Both the position numbers and the translations under genes were made by a program. From assembly GCF_005222695.1 (NCBI RefSeq), contig NZ_STGG01000041.1, positions 62,001 to 126,000 on the forward strand: 64,000 nucleotides of DNA, in the 5' to 3' direction. Origin of the DNA: Massilia sp. HP4. Its GTDB lineage: Bacteria > Pseudomonadota > Gammaproteobacteria > Burkholderiales > Burkholderiaceae_D. The notes beneath the pieces were generated by a model that worked only from the letters and a program-made list of their open reading frames with translations, searched no databases and was not told the origin of the DNA. Shown here piece after piece: positions 44,057 through 53,319 of this stretch (position 1 is its first letter; each line of letters begins with the position of its first letter).

Positions 44057-44155
44057 CATATCCGTCCACGCGGATATGCCGGCTGCATGCGAGGCATATC
44101 GAACAAGCGCCCGCTCAAGGGCGGGCGCCGACGGGTGCATCCCGATACGGGATGC
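44057..44155. promoter_or_regulatory. Cluster of inverted repeats upstream of the cysteine synthase-like gene
   Basis: Three separate 8-bp inverted repeats occur within 100 bases: CATATCCG/CGGATATG (44057-44078, 6-base spacer), GCGCCCGC/GCGGGCGC (44107-44128) and GCATCCCG/CGGGATGC (44137-44155, 3-base spacer). They may be operators or a structured leader. No known riboswitch class was recognised. Confidence 0.4.
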
Positions 44156-44276
44156 GGGACGATTGTAGTAGCTCATTTATGTGGCTGTCATTAATTTTTG
44201 AAACGATGTCCGTTCACCCCAGGAGACCGGCCCCGATGGGCTAGAATGGCGGCCCGACCATGCATCAGGCCTGCGA

Positions 44277-44999
44277 ATGAACACGACCGACCTGCCTTTC
44301 CGGGCCAATACCGCCGAGGCCTGCTCCTGGCTTACCCAACGCACCGGCTCTGCCTGGACACTCGCGCGCCTGCTCGAGCACGCGCTTACGCCATATGTCT
44401 GGCTCGATTTCGATCCAGCCCATCCCGAGCTGTTCGGCGAGGCCAACGGCGGCTATGCGGCGCCGATCTTCTTTCGCGACGATGTCGCTCGACTCGCCGC
44501 CGGCAGCGACGATGTCCTGATAACCCTCACCAAGGACGCCTACCAGATCGTTGCGAGGCTGCCGGCGCCGGGCTTTACGCGACCGCTGGACGCATTGCGA
44601 TTTCTGAAGAAGGACCTGGAGCATCTGGCCACGGAGTTCGCACGCGCCCAGGCGGCCCCTGAGGAGGGCGCTGGCGCCGGGCCAGGGCCGGCGCCAGCGT
44701 CACGCCACGGCGTCGGCAAGGCGCAGCTGATCGAAGCGTTTGGCGCACACGCCAGAATGGACCTGGACAGGGCGCTCGACGATGCGATCGGCATCTTCGG
44801 CGACGACGGCGCGCGCATCAAGGCCAGCGCCCGCAAGTCGAAACGCCACGCCGTGTGGAATCCAGTCACACTAGCGCTAGGATTGCACGACGTCTACCGC
44901 GTGCCACTTGGTCCCTTGCGGCGCGCCTTTGCAAGCCACGACTTCCTGCGCGAATGGCGGGGCGATTGGGAACAGTCACTTCACCTGCTCGGCAAATAA
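44277..44999 (+). CDS. Hypothetical protein, two-domain (240 aa)
   Basis: Not recognised. Residues 1-115 look like a compact mixed domain (TAEACSWLTQRTGSAWTLARLLEHALTPYVWLDFD, then strands such as DDVLITLTKDAYQIVARL). A Gly/Ala/Pro linker (about 127-140) joins it to a helical C-terminal domain (QLIEAFGAHARMDLDRAL, ARKSKRHAVWNPVTLALGLHDVYRVPL, FLREWRGDWEQSLHLL). The second domain recalls small DNA-binding or prophage-derived helical modules, but no specific family is claimed. Coding bias fits the genome. No operon partner. Confidence 0.65.
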   Translation: MNTTDLPFRANTAEACSWLTQRTGSAWTLARLLEHALTPYVWLDFDPAHPELFGEANGGYAAPIFFRDDVARLAAGSDDVLITLTKDAYQIVARLPAPGFTRPLDALRFLKKDLEHLATEFARAQAAPEEGAGAGPGPAPASRHGVGKAQLIEAFGAHARMDLDRALDDAIGIFGDDGARIKASARKSKRHAVWNPVTLALGLHDVYRVPLGPLRRAFASHDFLREWRGDWEQSLHLLGK

Positions 45000-45006
45000 A
45001 CGAACA

Positions 45007-46356
45007 TCAGCGCGCCAGCAGGCGGCGCAGCTGGGCCGCCTGGTAGGCGCCGAAGGTGTCGCCGAACAGGCAGCGGATCAAGGGGTCGTCGACGATCTCG
45101 GCATCCAGCAGCTCACGTTCGGTGTCCGCGTCGAAGACCGCGTCGTTGATGCGCATATACATCGAGGTCAGCGACTCGCCCAGTTCGAGCGCCGCGTACA
45201 GCTTGGCGGCGGGGATCTCGGTGGTCCAGCCCAGCGGAGCGGCGCCGGCGTCCACCAGGGAGGCGCGCCCGCCGTCGAGGCGGTAGTGGTAATCGCAAGC
45301 CCGGCCGTCGTGGTCGAAGACCGACAGGCGCCAGGTGCGCGGCCGGTCGAAATAGTCGCAGCCGGCTTCGGTATCGCCATACTTCGCCACCAGCCCATGG
45401 CGGCAGTAGCCGGTCACGCGTGCCTGTTCCTGCTCGCCCAAGGGAGCGAAATGGCGGGCGATCTCGCCCGTCGGCGGCGGCGCCGCATTGCCTTCATAGA
45501 CGTAATCGACATCCTGCGGGCCGACGGGAATCACCCACGGCAGCGGCGGCGCAGCGTGCAGGCCGCCGGCATCGAGCCGTACCGACACGGACGGATCGAG
45601 CCGCACGATCCGCACGTCCGGCAGCGCCGCCCCCACCTCTTGCGCGAAGCGGGCGTACGAGATCGGGAAGAAGGCGCGGTTATACCAGGACCAGGGCTCT
45701 TGCAGGAACTGGCAGGAACTCGGCACCACGATGCGCGGCGCCAGCGCCTTGAGCTGGGCGATCCATTCTTCCGGCAAGCCGGGCGGCGCTGCCGCATGAC
45801 GCGTCGGCGCCAGCACCTCGAGTTCGCGCATGGTCTGGAACGGCCACAACACCATATCCCACGGCCCCTGTGCGACCAGTTGCGCCAGCGTGCCGTCGTC
45901 GATCCAGGAATCGACCACGTTCAGCACATTCATGCCGGCGGCGCGCACCTGGAACATCGAGTCGACCCCGGCATCCATCGCCTCGCGCGGCGTGACGCTG
46001 AACGGCCCGATCTCGACCGGCCGGTTCAGCGCCAGGCTGTGCACCTGCGTGAAACCGAGATGGCGCACCATGTCGAACAGCTCGTCGAACAGGCAATAGA
46101 TGTAGAGCGGCGTGGCGCGGTCCAGCAAGTCCAGGCTCTCGAGCGAGCAGTGGTCGTCGTGGAAGTGCGAGATGAAGACGGCATCGAAGCGCTGCCGGCG
46201 AATCGCCTCGCCGTCGAAACGCACGTCCGGGAAAGCATGGCAGTTGCGGCTGAACGGGTTCTCGAAGATGGTGTCGAAGGCGATGCGCCGGCCCTCGCAC
46301 TCGAAAACATACCCCGCATGCAGGATTCTAGAAACCGTCAGTCCCGCCATGTCCAT
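45007..46356 (-). CDS. MBL-fold metal-dependent hydrolase
   Basis: The product is 449 aa. The metallo-beta-lactamase signature is SHFHDDH, with metal ligands His 64, His 66, Asp 68 and His 69; further parts are CHAFPDVRFDG and the strand MNVLNVVDSWIDDGTL. The N-terminal start resembles UlaG-like members (RILHAGYVFECEGRRIAFDT). After about residue 270 there is a C-terminal extension (TGEIARHFAPLG to the end) of unknown role. It is convergent with the hypothetical gene (7-base gap) and diverges from the purine permease. Substrate unknown. Confidence 0.83.
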   Translation of the reverse strand: MDMAGLTVSRILHAGYVFECEGRRIAFDTIFENPFSRNCHAFPDVRFDGEAIRRQRFDAVFISHFHDDHCSLESLDLLDRATPLYIYCLFDELFDMVRHLGFTQVHSLALNRPVEIGPFSVTPREAMDAGVDSMFQVRAAGMNVLNVVDSWIDDGTLAQLVAQGPWDMVLWPFQTMRELEVLAPTRHAAAPPGLPEEWIAQLKALAPRIVVPSSCQFLQEPWSWYNRAFFPISYARFAQEVGAALPDVRIVRLDPSVSVRLDAGGLHAAPPLPWVIPVGPQDVDYVYEGNAAPPPTGEIARHFAPLGEQEQARVTGYCRHGLVAKYGDTEAGCDYFDRPRTWRLSVFDHDGRACDYHYRLDGGRASLVDAGAAPLGWTTEIPAAKLYAALELGESLTSMYMRINDAVFDADTERELLDAEIVDDPLIRCLFGDTFGAYQAAQLRRLLAR

Positions 46357-46454
46357 GATCCGCCCTCGCCCCCATCAAAGGCGGCATTCTACATGCCGGC
46401 CGTCGCCGACGGCGCGTCTGCCTGTAGAATCGCGTCTTTGCCCAGCAGCTTCCC

Positions 46455-47852
46455 ATGTCGACACCCCCAAGCCCGCAACACCAGGAAGTCCAGGAACCCC
46501 GGTCCGAACTGATCCTCGGCCTCGACGATCGTCCCCCGCCGCTGCTCGGCATGCTGGCCGCCCTGCAGCACCTGCTGGCCATCATCGTCCCCATCGTCAC
46601 CCCGGGCCTGCTGATCTGCCAGGCGCTGGGCGTCTCCAGCCGCGACACGAACCTGATCGTCTCGATGTCGCTGGTCATCTCCGGCATCGCCACCTATGTC
46701 CAGTGCCGCCGCTTCGGGCCATTCGGGGCGGGCCTCCTGATCGTGCAGGGCACCAGCTTCAACTTCGTCGGCCCGCTGATCGCAGGCGGCGCCCTGATGG
46801 TCAAGCAGGGCACGCCGGTCGAGGCGGTGATGGCGGCGATCTTCGGCGTGGTGGTTGCCGGTTCCTTCATCGAGATGGGCGTGTCGCGCGTGCTGCCCTT
46901 CGTGAAACGCCTGATCACGCCGCTGGTCACGGGCATCGTGGTGCTGATGATCGGCCTGACCCTGATCAAGGTCGGCCTGATCAGCATGGGCGGCGGCTAC
47001 AGCGCCATGGCCAACGGCAGCTTCGCCACCGGCGAGAACCTGCTGCTGTCGGGCGTGGTACTGGCCATCATCGTGATCCTGAACCGGGTGCCGGTAGTGT
47101 GGCTGCGCAGCGCCGCGATCGTGATCGCGCTCGCCGTCGGCTATGCCCTGGCCGGATGGATGGGACGCCTGGACTTCACCGGCATGCACGAGGCGCCGCT
47201 GTTCCAGGTGCCCACGCCGCTGCACTTCGGCCTGGGCTTTTCCTGGTCGCTGTTCATCCCGATGATCGTGATCTACCTGGTCACCTCATTGGAGGCGATC
47301 GGCGACGTGACCGCCACCAGCAAGGTCTCGCGCCAACCGGTCGAAGGCCCGCTGTGGATGCAGCGCATCAAGGGCGGCGTGCTGGTCAACGGCGCGAACT
47401 CGCTGCTGGCCGGGATCTTCAATACCTTCCCCAGCTCGATCTTCGCCCAGAACAACGGCGTGATCCAGCTGACCGGCATCGCCAGCCGCCACGTCGGCAT
47501 GTGGATCGCCCTGTTCCTGGTGATCCTCGGCCTGTTCCCGGCGGTGGCCGGCGTGATCCAGGCAGTGCCCGAACCCGTGCTGGGCGGCGCGGCGATGGTC
47601 ATGTTCGGCGCGGTGGCCGCGGCCGGCATCAATATCCTGGCCAGCGTCACGCTCGACCGCCGCGCGCTGCTGGTGATCGCGGTGTCGCTGGCGCTGGGCC
47701 TGGGCGTGTCGCAGGTGCCGGAATTCCTGGCACACATGCCCCACGCCGTGCGCAATGTGCTCGAATCGGGCGTCGCCACTGGCGGGCTATGCGCCCTGAT
47801 CCTGAACTGGTTCCTGCCCGAGCAGCCAGCCGTCCCGGAGCAAACGCAGTGA
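46455..47852 (+). CDS. NCS2-family purine (xanthine/urate) permease
   Basis: The product is 465 aa with about 12-14 membrane segments. The conserved His in ALQHLLAIIVPIVTPGLL (TM1) and the NCS2 signature QNNGVIQLTG at 332-341 followed by IASRHVG match the xanthine/uric acid branch (XanQ, UacT). QGTSFNFVGP is also typical. It imports purines with proton symport. The stop overlaps the next gene's GTG start. The molybdenum hydroxylase operon lies 15 kb away and is not obviously linked. Confidence 0.9.
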   Translation: MSTPPSPQHQEVQEPRSELILGLDDRPPPLLGMLAALQHLLAIIVPIVTPGLLICQALGVSSRDTNLIVSMSLVISGIATYVQCRRFGPFGAGLLIVQGTSFNFVGPLIAGGALMVKQGTPVEAVMAAIFGVVVAGSFIEMGVSRVLPFVKRLITPLVTGIVVLMIGLTLIKVGLISMGGGYSAMANGSFATGENLLLSGVVLAIIVILNRVPVVWLRSAAIVIALAVGYALAGWMGRLDFTGMHEAPLFQVPTPLHFGLGFSWSLFIPMIVIYLVTSLEAIGDVTATSKVSRQPVEGPLWMQRIKGGVLVNGANSLLAGIFNTFPSSIFAQNNGVIQLTGIASRHVGMWIALFLVILGLFPAVAGVIQAVPEPVLGGAAMVMFGAVAAAGINILASVTLDRRALLVIAVSLALGLGVSQVPEFLAHMPHAVRNVLESGVATGGLCALILNWFLPEQPAVPEQTQ

Positions 47853-48853
47853 ATTGGCGAAGGCTGGCCAGGATTGCGCTGGCGGTTCCCGTCGTCCTGG
47901 CGACGGCGTGGGGCGCGCTCGCCCTGTGGTTCCAGCTGACGCCCGCGCCTGCCCTGCTCCTCGGCGCGGCATGGTGCCTGCCCGGCCTTGGCGCGGCGTG
48001 GACGCTGACGCGCCCGCCGGGCACAGGGCATGAGCGCAAACTGCTCCTCGCCGCTGGCCTGGCCGGCCTGTCGATGCTGGGATGGTGGCAATCGCTCACG
48101 CCGTCGCACGAGCGGCCGTGGGCCGACGACGTGGCGCGCCTGCTCGAATCGACGGTCGATGGCGACCGCCTGGAATTGCGCAATGTGCGCGCCTTCGAAT
48201 GGCGCACCGAGACCGTCTACACGCCGCGCTGGGAAACGCGGCGCTATGACCTGGCGAAACTTGAATCGGCCGACCTGGTGCTGTCCTACTGGATGGGGCC
48301 GCACATCGCCCACACGCTGGTGTCGTTCGGCTTCAGCGATGGCCAAAGGCTGGTGTTCTCGCTCGAGATCCGCAAGGAGCAAAACGAACAATTCTCGGCG
48401 ATCGGCGGATTCTTTCGCAAGTTCGAGCAGGTGATCGTGGCAGCCGACGAGCGCGACCTGATCCGCACCCGCAGCAATGCGCGCGGCGAGCAGGTCTACC
48501 TGTACCGGCTGCGCGCAACGCCGGCGCAACTGCGCTCGGTGCTGCTCGACTACCTGGGGCGCGCCGAAGCGCTACGCAACCGGCCCGAGTTCTACAACAC
48601 CCTGACCAGCAACTGCACCACGATCCTGTTCGAGCTGGCGCGCCACATCGACCCGACGCTGCCGCTCGACTACCGGCTGCTGGCGTCCGGCCATTTCGCC
48701 GAATATGCCTACGACCACGGAGCGCTGACACCTGGCCTGCCGTATGCAGTCCTGCGCGAGCGCGGCCACATCAATGCCCGCGCCCGCAAGGCCGACCTGG
48801 ATGCGCACGACTATTCACACGCGATCCGTGCGGGGATGCCGGGCATCGAGTAG
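47849..48853 (+). CDS. DUF4105-domain membrane/periplasmic protein
   Basis: The product is 334 aa. It begins with a membrane anchor (RIALAVPVVLATAWGALALWF) and two further hydrophobic segments up to about residue 82. The DUF4105 domain follows: WETRRYDLAKLESADLVLSYW, the Asn-Cys-Thr-Thr motif at 255-258 in LTSNCTTILFELA, and YDHGALTPGLPYAVLRERG. The motif with Cys suggests a NlpC/P60-like or acyl-transfer activity, but this is unproven. Start is GTG at 47849 overlapping the permease stop (GTGA), with GGAG upstream. Confidence 0.85.
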   Translation: MNWRRLARIALAVPVVLATAWGALALWFQLTPAPALLLGAAWCLPGLGAAWTLTRPPGTGHERKLLLAAGLAGLSMLGWWQSLTPSHERPWADDVARLLESTVDGDRLELRNVRAFEWRTETVYTPRWETRRYDLAKLESADLVLSYWMGPHIAHTLVSFGFSDGQRLVFSLEIRKEQNEQFSAIGGFFRKFEQVIVAADERDLIRTRSNARGEQVYLYRLRATPAQLRSVLLDYLGRAEALRNRPEFYNTLTSNCTTILFELARHIDPTLPLDYRLLASGHFAEYAYDHGALTPGLPYAVLRERGHINARARKADLDAHDYSHAIRAGMPGIE

Positions 48854-48882
48854 CAGGGCGATGCCGGCGGCGGCGCCAGGCA

Positions 48883-51800
48883 TCAGGCGGCGCGCGCCAC
48901 GCTCCGTTGGCGATCCTGGCGCGACGGCCGCGTATCGGCCTGGCTACCTGGTTCGTACTTGCTACGCTCCATGATGGTGCTGAACAGGCGCTCGGTGCGG
49001 CGGGCTTCGCACTTGCGCAAGAACCGGGTCGCTCCAAAAAAGACCAGGTTCTCCCTAGCCCGCGAGCAAGCCACGTTAAGGCGCTGTCGATCGAGCAGGA
49101 AGCTGATGCTTCCCGCCGTGCGGACGGTCGAGTACAGCACGAGATGGGCTTCGCTGCCCTGGAAGCTGTCGACCGTGTCGACCTCGATCGACATGACGTC
49201 TTCCAGTCCTTCGTCCCTCGCGGCCGCCAGCATGCCGAGGATCAAGCGTTTTTGCGCTCCATAGGGCGTAATGACAGCAACCGTCTTCTTGCCGATGCTG
49301 GCGCCTGGCTGGCTGCGCATGATCGCCAGCCGGCGCGCCGCGACTTTCAGGAAATGCAGGATCGACTTCGCCTCGGCGACGTTCAACAGACTCGTGCCGC
49401 CATCGCGCTCCTTTTCCTGCCGGCCTTCGACATTGTGCCACCGCAGCGGATATTCCGGATCGAGGAAGCCACTGCGGTCATGGACCTTCCCATTGGACAG
49501 GCCGCGCTGGCCGTCATGGCTGTAGAACAGATCGGCCACCAAGTCGCCGATGGGCTCCACCATGCGGTATTGCACCTGGAGCCGTCCGCGGCAAGCGGTC
49601 GGAAGGTTATCGTACAGTTGCTCGAAGAAGCTCGTTTTCAGAAAGGTGTCTTCCAGAAATGGCAACACTTCGCGTACATCACCGTCTCGCAAACTGCTGG
49701 CCACGCTAGGCGGCAATTGGTGATGGTCCCCGATGAGGATCGCCTTTCGGCTGCGCATCAGTGGAATGAGCAGTTCCGGCACCGTGGAGCGTCCTCCTTC
49801 GTCAACGATGCAGACATCGAATACCAGTCTGTCCATGCCATAACGGCGAGAACCCAGTCCTACGCAGGTCGCGCCGACCAGGCCATAGTCGCCCACCAGC
49901 AACTCGGCGAGCTCGTCGTCGAAGCGAGACTGTCCGCGAGCGTCCTGGCGGTGGACGCTCTCCATCCAGTCGGCGAGCCACGCTGCTCGACCGGATTTCT
50001 CGATAGTTGCGAGGCTGTACTCGCGCTGGCGTTCGCCCAGGTATTCAGTCAGGATCGCATCGGTGAGATGCGGCTGCAGGGATGATTCCACTTTGGACGG
50101 GTCGTTCCCGATGCGAAGCACGTTGGCGCGCCTATCGGGATGATGCCGCAGGAAGCGGTCGAGCGCATTATCCACTGCGGTATTCTGTTGCGACACCACC
50201 AGCACCCGCATTTCAGGATCGGCATCGAAGAGCTGATGCAGTAATTCGACGATGCAGGTCGTCTTGCCGGTGCCAGGCGGTCCCTGGATCAAGTAAAGAT
50301 TCGACTCGACGAGCGCTTCTTCAATCACGCGCTTCGCGATCTGCGCCTGTCCTGGCGCGATCCAGTCGGGGTTGCTCCAGTTCAGACCGCTGGCGACCCG
50401 CGCCGACCAGAATGCATCGGGCTGCGGGGTATAGCGTTCCGGCATCAGAAGGATCTGCTGCAGAGCCCGGTTGACTAGACGTCCACCCATGAAAGTCTGC
50501 AAGGTGCGCTTCTGCCGGGTCAGGTTGGCGAGCTCGCCGCCGTTCGGCAGTCGCAGGCGCAGTGGTGCTTCCGGCACCGTCTCATACCCGTGCGCTACGG
50601 CGGCGCGCTCGATCCCCCTGTGTGGCAGGCGATACGTGTTCGGCTCGACTTTGTCGGGAATGCCGGTCAGCTCGCCGATACGCAGCCAGCGCGGCTCGCC
50701 GGCGCGATCGCGGTACTGCTCTTCGATGAATATCGGCGCGGAGTAGGCCGACTTGTCGAAGTGGCGCCGAACCGCAGACGCGAGATCGCCGGCGCATGCG
50801 CAGTCCCATTCCCTGTTATCCGGCGCGCTTATCGACTCCAGCGGGAAAGTCTGGTAGCCGTCCTCCTCAAGCAGGTAGTCGATCACCTCGCTCCAGCGGT
50901 CGAAGAATCCGGCCGCCTTTCTGCGCGCTTCGCTATCTTGGCCAAACAATGCCTGCTGGCGGCAGAACTGTACGAACTGGTCAAAGCGCAGGCGGTCGCA
51001 GAATACGCTATTTTTAAAGCGCGCATCGACCAGCCGCATGGCGAAGGGAAGCTGATCGAGTTGGGTGCTGTCGATTGGTTGCCGGGCCAGCGCATCGATG
51101 CGCAGCTGACTGGCGTCATGGCAGACCTCGGCGAGAACCTGCCACTCGCCGACCTGCAGGTCGACCTGGATGCCGGCGCGGCTCTCGGTCGTCGAGCGCA
51201 ATTTCCAGTCCGCCCCGCGGGCCAGCTCAGCGATCAACGGGTGCAGGTCCAGGACGCCTTGATCTGCGTGCACGAAGACTGGGGCGCTGCCACTGCCCGC
51301 GACCGCGAGCGACTCGCGATGCTGCGTCACCGTCACACTCGAACCGCTCATGCAGAGATCGTACTGATGCAGGAACACCTCGATGCGCTCGCCAGCGGGG
51401 TAACGCTTGCCCGGAAAGGCCGTCTCGGACCGCGGCAGGAACGCGCGCACGCCATTGTCGATCTCCTGCCCCGGTCCGGGTTCGCAGAACGCCGGGAAAC
51501 ATCGAATCTCATAGACGTCACCATGGTCCTTGTTCGACCGCATCCCGACCACAATCGCCGGGCAAGGCAGCTTCTCGATGACGTGTTCGACATACATTGC
51601 CCCGCGCAGGATGCACGCCTTGAAGTAGCGTGGGTTGTTCGACTTGAACAGCTGAACCGGGACTGCGTCCTGGTCAGGATATTGCATCGCCAACGCACGC
51701 TGGCGCGTGTCATTGAAATCGGCACCCGATGCAGCGGTCCGCAAGGCGAGATGCTGGAAATAGCGGTTCGGGACATTGGCCAGTTCGGCGATGGGGACCA

Positions 51801-52329
51801 GACCCACCTTGCCATGGTAGTACCAGTCCTCGGGCAGGCGCGAGGACGGCTCGTCGAAGCCCAGCAAGGCCTCATGTCGCTCCTTTGCAAGCAGGTGGTC
51901 GAGCTGTGAACGGTACCAGCGGCAATACGCCAGGAAGGCATCGAGCCGGTTGACGGTCGCCTCCAGCCGCGCCTGCAAGCCGCGCAGTGCATTGCGACGG
52001 TAGGGGCTGATCGACCTGTCGGCCAGTTCCGCCTTCAGGCTCTGGCCCAGCTTGCGGAACTCAAGCGCCGGCTCGTCGAGGCGCCGCTCATAACGGAGGC
52101 AATACTCGCGCAGATTGTCGGCACGTTCGAGCGCCGCCCGCCGGCGCCGTTCCGCGCGTTCTCGCGCATGCTCCGCCGCCCTGCTGTCGTAGCGCGAGCG
52201 CAGGCCAGCGTTGCGACGGCGCAGTTCGGCGTGCAGGGCGCGCTCTTCCTCGGTGTCGCGATCGAGGAAAAAGGCGAGCGCCGCAGCACCCAGCGCGACC
52301 GCGGCGCCAACGGCTAGTGCGGGTACCAT
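48883..52329 (-). CDS. Membrane-anchored Upf1-like SF1 helicase
   Basis: The product is 1148 aa. A short N-terminal membrane helix (VPALAVGAAVALGAAALAFFL) precedes a charged coiled coil (25-150). Residues 160-640 have no recognisable domain. The SF1 helicase core follows: Walker A GPPGTGKT 683-690, motif II VDEGG 842-846, motif III GDHHQLPP 867-874, motif IV QYRM 920-923, FQGSE 1056-1060 and LNVACSRAR 1084-1092. This is the COG1112/Upf1 type. No nuclease follows. It starts 6 bases after the preceding gene and ends a four-gene operon of lower GC than the flanks. A role in defence or nucleic-acid surveillance at the membrane is an inference. Confidence 0.88.
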   Translation of the reverse strand: MVPALAVGAAVALGAAALAFFLDRDTEEERALHAELRRRNAGLRSRYDSRAAEHARERAERRRRAALERADNLREYCLRYERRLDEPALEFRKLGQSLKAELADRSISPYRRNALRGLQARLEATVNRLDAFLAYCRWYRSQLDHLLAKERHEALLGFDEPSSRLPEDWYYHGKVGLVPIAELANVPNRYFQHLALRTAASGADFNDTRQRALAMQYPDQDAVPVQLFKSNNPRYFKACILRGAMYVEHVIEKLPCPAIVVGMRSNKDHGDVYEIRCFPAFCEPGPGQEIDNGVRAFLPRSETAFPGKRYPAGERIEVFLHQYDLCMSGSSVTVTQHRESLAVAGSGSAPVFVHADQGVLDLHPLIAELARGADWKLRSTTESRAGIQVDLQVGEWQVLAEVCHDASQLRIDALARQPIDSTQLDQLPFAMRLVDARFKNSVFCDRLRFDQFVQFCRQQALFGQDSEARRKAAGFFDRWSEVIDYLLEEDGYQTFPLESISAPDNREWDCACAGDLASAVRRHFDKSAYSAPIFIEEQYRDRAGEPRWLRIGELTGIPDKVEPNTYRLPHRGIERAAVAHGYETVPEAPLRLRLPNGGELANLTRQKRTLQTFMGGRLVNRALQQILLMPERYTPQPDAFWSARVASGLNWSNPDWIAPGQAQIAKRVIEEALVESNLYLIQGPPGTGKTTCIVELLHQLFDADPEMRVLVVSQQNTAVDNALDRFLRHHPDRRANVLRIGNDPSKVESSLQPHLTDAILTEYLGERQREYSLATIEKSGRAAWLADWMESVHRQDARGQSRFDDELAELLVGDYGLVGATCVGLGSRRYGMDRLVFDVCIVDEGGRSTVPELLIPLMRSRKAILIGDHHQLPPSVASSLRDGDVREVLPFLEDTFLKTSFFEQLYDNLPTACRGRLQVQYRMVEPIGDLVADLFYSHDGQRGLSNGKVHDRSGFLDPEYPLRWHNVEGRQEKERDGGTSLLNVAEAKSILHFLKVAARRLAIMRSQPGASIGKKTVAVITPYGAQKRLILGMLAAARDEGLEDVMSIEVDTVDSFQGSEAHLVLYSTVRTAGSISFLLDRQRLNVACSRARENLVFFGATRFLRKCEARRTERLFSTIMERSKYEPGSQADTRPSRQDRQRSVARAA

Positions 52330-52335
52330 GGAATA

Positions 52336-52773
52336 TCAAGACCGCTCTGGGCCATTCAGCAGCGCACTATAGCTGGCCACCAACTGCGCCTGCGAGTCGG
52401 CGCTATCGAGTATCCGTTCCAGTACCTGCTCTTGTTGGCGCAGGACGGAATCGAGCTTTTTTTCTTCCAGGCGCAGCGCAGTCATCGCCAGCTCATGCGC
52501 ACGAATATCCGCGCGGTCGTCGGACAGGAGCCTTGCGATATCGACCTGCGCCGCTATCTGAACTTGCTCGGTCTTCTGGCGGGACGTTTCGATTTCTTGC
52601 GCCGCCTTCCATTGCACTTGCAGGGTGCGTTCCCTTTCGCTGGCCAGACCAATAAGGCTGTTGCCGACGCCTACCAGCCCATGGGCGACATCCAGCGCTT
52701 TGCCGATCACCTGCGGGGTCATTTTACTGCCGCCCTTCTGGTCCGAAGTCCTGCCAGAGCCTGGTTTTTTCAT
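52336..52773 (-). CDS. Small helical protein of the helicase operon (145 aa)
   Basis: Not recognised. A basic N-terminus (MKKPGSGRTSDQKGGSK) is followed by an amphipathic stretch (IGKALDVAHGLVGVGNSLIGLA) and a long charged helix likely to form a coiled coil (ERERTLQVQWKAAQEIETSR to QEQVLERILDSADSQ). AAGGA lies before the ATG. It starts 9 bases after the 178-aa gene and ends 6 bases before the helicase start, so the three are surely co-translated. It may be an oligomerising partner of the helicase coiled coil. Confidence 0.75.
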   Translation of the reverse strand: MKKPGSGRTSDQKGGSKMTPQVIGKALDVAHGLVGVGNSLIGLASERERTLQVQWKAAQEIETSRQKTEQVQIAAQVDIARLLSDDRADIRAHELAMTALRLEEKKLDSVLRQQEQVLERILDSADSQAQLVASYSALLNGPERS

Positions 52774-52782
52774 GTCCGATCC

Positions 52783-53319
52783 TTATTCTGCGACAAAGTT
52801 CAAAGTAATGCGTAGCTGCGCATCGACCAGTTCATAAAATACTTTTTCCAACTGCAGCAAGGAGCGACAACTTGGCGCGGCGTGCAGGCGGAGCGCTGCA
52901 ATAGCTTGGCCCAGAACGCCGATCTGCTGCGACAAGCCCCTGAACGCCTTCTCGCCAATGGCGATGTCGCATGCCTGCCGCTCCAGGCTACGGCGCAGCA
53001 AAGCCAGCCTGGCCTCCAGTGCCAAATCGTCCTGCCTTGCGGCAACGTCCAGTCGCTCATCGAGGTCAGCCAATAGGCGGAGCAGCATATTGCCCTCGAT
53101 TTCCAGCTGGCGCGTGACTTCCTTGGCCTGGCGATTGCGGCAGAACGCGTCGATGGCATCGATGACGTTCAGTCCCGCTTCCAGGAAAATCAACGGCGCA
53201 GCCGCGCTGCCTCGCGCCACGGCGTAGATCGTGCTGCCGAGATCTGCGGCACGGTGCGCACGCGTGCGCTGAACGTCGTCCCACTCGACCATGTCTGCGA
53301 AAATATCAACGGCAATCAT
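52783..53319 (-). CDS. Helical protein of the helicase operon (178 aa)
   Basis: Not recognised. The N-terminus MIAVDIFADMVEWDDVQRTR leads into a hydrophobic stretch (residues 38-57, SAAAPLIFLEAGLNVIDAID) that may touch or cross the membrane. A predicted all-helical region follows (KEVTRQLEIEGNMLLRLLADL, LALEARLALLRRSLERQA). Its ATG overlaps the stop of the winged-helix gene (ATGA), which argues for coupled synthesis. Confidence 0.75.
   Translation of the reverse strand: MIAVDIFADMVEWDDVQRTRAHRAADLGSTIYAVARGSAAAPLIFLEAGLNVIDAIDAFCRNRQAKEVTRQLEIEGNMLLRLLADLDERLDVAARQDDLALEARLALLRRSLERQACDIAIGEKAFRGLSQQIGVLGQAIAALRLHAAPSCRSLLQLEKVFYELVDAQLRITLNFVAE

Noticed and set aside
46112..47848. Long upstream extension of the DUF4105 frame
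   Set aside because: Overlaps the purine permease in another frame and reads as Arg/Pro-rich shadow; GTG at 47849 with GTGA overlap fits.
48855..48886. Bidirectional terminator between the DUF4105 gene and the helicase gene
   Set aside because: GATGCC/GGCATC gives only a 6-bp stem with a large loop and no T-run.
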